NCBI GenBank assembly: GCA_018883305.1 | Contig: VEQI01000116.1 | Location: 1-8,864, forward strand | DNA from: Limnohabitans sp. | GTDB taxonomy: Bacteria; Pseudomonadota; Gammaproteobacteria; Burkholderiales; Burkholderiaceae_C | Direction: 5' to 3' | DNA: 8,864 nt | In this document: positions 6,347-8,864 of the stretch, piece after piece | Numbering within the stretch: the stretch's first letter is position 1 | Layout: every line of letters begins with the position of its first letter | Made by a program: the position numbers and the translations under genes | The notes under the pieces: model-generated | The model's database searches: none | Told to the model about the DNA's origin: nothing | Seen by the model: only the letters and a program-made list of their open reading frames with translations

Positions 6347-6355
6347 GCACTGATT
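6334..6355. promoter_or_regulatory. Candidate operator dyad between yqgE and phrB
   Basis: AATCAG (6334-6339) and CTGATT (6350-6355) are perfect inverted 6-base arms with a 10-base spacer, and two inner base pairs also match. The centre falls on the yqgE start codon, and the right arm overlaps the yqgE -10-like box. Twenty-two-base symmetric sites of this kind are typical of dimeric repressors. I know no regulator for it, and a dyad of this size could arise by chance, so the call is tentative. Confidence 0.25.
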
Positions 6356-6358
6356 TTA
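6353..6358 (-). promoter_or_regulatory. -10-like box for yqgE
   Basis: On the minus strand TAAAAT matches the -10 consensus at five of six positions and ends six bases before the yqgE ATG, which would put the transcription start at or next to the A of the start codon. No convincing -35 box lies at 16-19 bases upstream (TGATGG and similar), so the promoter is weak or activator-dependent. The box overlaps AAGGG on the other strand, the ribosome-binding site of phrB. Confidence 0.35.
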
Positions 6359-6367
6359 AGGGCGATC

Positions 6368-7849
<1,482 letters not shown>

Positions 7850-7855
7850 GATTGT

Positions 7856-8308
7856 TCAGGTATGCAACAAGGCCAACACGTCGGGCGAGGCTTCACGCTG
7901 CTGACCGGCCGCATACAAAAACAGCAGACGCGCCAGTTCTTCCGCGCCTTGCTGACAATGTGCGGGCGAAGGCGCACCCGGTCTTGCCAGTCTGGCTGCG
8001 CTGATGGCTTGATGTAGGGCGTGGGACAACTGCTCAATGGCCATCAGACGACGGTCTTGTGCCAGCCCCACGAGTTGAAGCAACCCCTTGATTTCTGCGT
8101 CACCCGGCGTGGCCGTGGGGTCAACCTGCCATCGGGCCAACGTCTCGAGCAAGGGCTGCAAGACGGCGTCGGAGAGTGAAAGAAACAGTTGCTGCAAGCC
8201 TTCTTGCACCCCCGGTGTCATCAACCATTGCGCGGGCGTACCCACGGTTTGGCGCAAGGCGTCACGCAATTGACGCTCCAGCTCATGGCGGCGGCTATCA
8301 GGCAGCAT
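7856..8308 (-). CDS. Hypothetical helical protein downstream of rubredoxin
   Basis: I do not recognise this 150-residue protein. It is rich in Leu, Ala and Gln, has no signal peptide, and has no hydrophobic stretch long enough to span a membrane. Heptad-like leucine spacing (ELERQLRDALRQ at 9-20, LQQLFLSLSDAVLQPLLETL near 38-57, EELARLLFLYAAG near 123-135) suggests a mostly alpha-helical cytoplasmic protein. A single Cys occurs, so there is no metal or redox motif. The start ATG at 8308 lies 11 bases after the rubredoxin stop, so the two are probably cotranscribed, although the intervening bases contain no clear Shine-Dalgarno. Its stop is six bases from the convergent photolyase stop, with no terminator hairpin between. 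Codon use looks like its neighbours. A real gene is likely because the frame fills the gap exactly between two firm genes. Confidence 0.7.
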   Translation of the reverse strand: MLPDSRRHELERQLRDALRQTVGTPAQWLMTPGVQEGLQQLFLSLSDAVLQPLLETLARWQVDPTATPGDAEIKGLLQLVGLAQDRRLMAIEQLSHALHQAISAARLARPGAPSPAHCQQGAEELARLLFLYAAGQQREASPDVLALLHT

Positions 8309-8319
8309 GACGGAGGTCG

Positions 8320-8484
8320 TCAGACCGGCACCATTTCAAAATCTTCCTTGCGCGCGCCGCACTCGGGGCAAGTCCAGTTCATGGGCACTTGCTCCCAAGG
8401 GGTGCCGGGCGGAATGCCTTCATCGGGCAAACCTGCCTCTTCGTCATAAATCCATCCGCAAATCAGGCACATCCAGGTTTTCAC
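8320..8484 (-). CDS. Rubredoxin
   Basis: A 54-residue iron-sulfur electron carrier. The four cysteines that bind a single Fe are in two CxxCG motifs: CLICGW at 6-11 and CPECGA at 39-44. The conserved WIYDEEAG, GIPPGTPWEQVP and NWTCPECGARKEDFE surround them, and the length is typical of small single-domain rubredoxins. It would shuttle single electrons in the cytoplasm; the partner is not evident here. The start is a GTG at 8484, giving the common KTWMCLICG N-terminus. The internal ATG just before the first Cys would delete the conserved KTW, and the open frame upstream crosses the divergent ThiD-like gene and lacks family similarity. The helical hypothetical gene follows in the same direction. 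Confidence 0.95.
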   Translation of the reverse strand: MKTWMCLICGWIYDEEAGLPDEGIPPGTPWEQVPMNWTCPECGARKEDFEMVPV

Positions 8485-8503
8485 AGTCGTCTTTCGTGTC
8501 AAT

Positions 8504-8520
8504 CCGGACCGATGATCCGG
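8504..8520. repeat. Short inverted repeat in the rubredoxin/ThiD intergenic region
   Basis: CCGGA (8504-8508) and TCCGG (8516-8520) form a five-base stem around a seven-base loop, in the expected 5' untranslated region of the rubredoxin mRNA. It may be an operator half-site pair, a small hairpin or chance. Confidence 0.25.
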
Positions 8521-8532
8521 GAGGGGCTGGCA

Positions 8533-8550
8533 TAGAATGGACTGATTGTA
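8533..8550. promoter_or_regulatory. Back-to-back -10-like boxes for rubredoxin and the ThiD-like gene
   Basis: The plus strand has TAGAAT at 8533-8538 and the minus strand has TACAAT at 8545-8550; each matches TATAAT at five of six positions. They would give overlapping divergent start sites roughly 15-20 bases before the ThiD-like ATG and about 55 bases before the rubredoxin GTG. Neither has a convincing -35 at normal spacing, so both are tentative. Confidence 0.35.
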
Positions 8551-8559
8551 TCGACGACC

Positions 8560-8864
8560 ATGGCGAACGAGACCGACCCCCCCCTCGACAGTGAAGACGC
8601 CGTTCCGGCCTGTATCCTCGTCTTCAACGCCAGCGACCCCAGCGGAGCGGGCGGCGTGACGGGCGACGCACTCACCATTGCATCGGTCGGCTCGCATCCA
8701 CTGCCCATCGTGACAGGCGTGTATGTGCGCGACACCGCTGAAATCTTCGACCACATTGCACTGGACGAAGACGCCGTGGCCGAGCAGGCGCGCGCCGTTT
8801 TGGAAGACCTGAGTGTGCAGGTCATCAAGGTGGGCTTTTGCGGTTCACCTGAAACCCTCAGCAC
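8560..8864 (+). CDS. thiD: ThiD-like hydroxymethylpyrimidine/phosphomethylpyrimidine kinase (3' end cut by window edge)
   Basis: The first 101 residues of a ribokinase-fold kinase related to ThiD, which phosphorylates 4-amino-5-hydroxymethyl-2-methylpyrimidine in thiamine synthesis. After a 17-residue acidic lead, ILVFNASDPSGAGGVTGD at 19-36 aligns with the ThiD IAGTDPSGGAGIQAD segment, and IVTGVYVRDT (50-59) with ITALVAQNT. VIKVGFCGSPETL (88-100) aligns with TKIGMLAETDI. Two residues I recall contacting the pyrimidine in characterised ThiD, Gln44 and Met80, correspond to Arg57 and Phe93, so substrate preference may differ. The catalytic Cys and anion-hole region lie beyond the window. The start is the ATG at 8560, the only suitable start in frame, with no clear Shine-Dalgarno. 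It is divergent from rubredoxin, a pairing I recall from other Burkholderiales. Confidence 0.8.
   Translation, partial: MANETDPPLDSEDAVPACILVFNASDPSGAGGVTGDALTIASVGSHPLPIVTGVYVRDTAEIFDHIALDEDAVAEQARAVLEDLSVQVIKVGFCGSPETLS

Noticed and set aside
6321..6349. TTGACG as a -35 box for phrB
   Set aside because: At 17-base spacing the -10 position reads CATGCA (two of six matches), and no alternative spacing gives a usable box.
6308..6367. N-terminal extension of photolyase from ATG 6308
   Set aside because: It would lie inside yqgE; the ATG at 6368 has AAGGG at correct spacing and gives a standard photolyase N-terminus.
8497..8502. Perfect TTGACA on the minus strand before rubredoxin
   Set aside because: It is only about 12 bases before the GTG start, so its -10 would fall inside the coding region, and no such box is present there.

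Overview
This window looks like chromosomal DNA from a betaproteobacterium of the order Burkholderiales, probably Comamonadaceae (Rhodoferax, Limnohabitans, Hydrogenophaga or Acidovorax type). The basis is the high GC content, the protein sequences, and gene orders I recognise: yqgE-ruvX-pyrR-pyrB-pyrX, and rubredoxin divergent from a ThiD-like kinase. The genus assignment is inference. I see no insertion sequence, prophage, CRISPR array or other sign of recent transfer. Genes are tightly packed, and no gene-free stretch exceeds about 130 bases.

Layout. Positions 1-6346 are one long minus-strand block. In transcription order it holds yqgE (conserved protein), ruvX/yqgF (RNase H fold), pyrR (PRTase fold), pyrB (aspartate transcarbamoylase), pyrX (a dihydroorotase-like protein that has lost nearly all its metal ligands) and plsC (lysophosphatidate acyltransferase). 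Stop/start overlaps or gaps of 1 to 16 bases join these genes, so they read as one operon. After a 58-base gap carrying a credible promoter come a tRNA with a CAT anticodon, a VOC-family protein 15 bases behind the tRNA, and a small DUF2256 zinc-ribbon protein. A 126-base gap follows, then a DCC/DUF393 thiol-disulfide family protein overlapping an exported histidine phosphatase that runs off the left edge.

Positions 6368-7849 on the plus strand encode a class I DNA photolyase, divergent from yqgE across only 21 bases. It converges with a minus-strand pair, rubredoxin followed by an unrecognised 150-residue helical protein. At the right edge a ThiD-like kinase begins, divergent from rubredoxin across 75 bases, and is cut by the window end.

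Function. The central block makes the aspartate transcarbamoylase step of pyrimidine synthesis. Class A aspartate transcarbamoylases of the Pseudomonas type need an inactive dihydroorotase-like partner, and PyrX fits that role, so the true dihydroorotase should be encoded elsewhere. The genes leave no room for a leader attenuator in front of pyrR or pyrB, which argues against Bacillus-type PyrR control at those sites. Nothing here is clearly a new multi-gene system. The points most worth a second look are the dead dihydroorotase, the dyad and leaderless-type start at the yqgE/phrB divergence, the tRNA-VOC junction, and the altered substrate motif in the ThiD-like protein.
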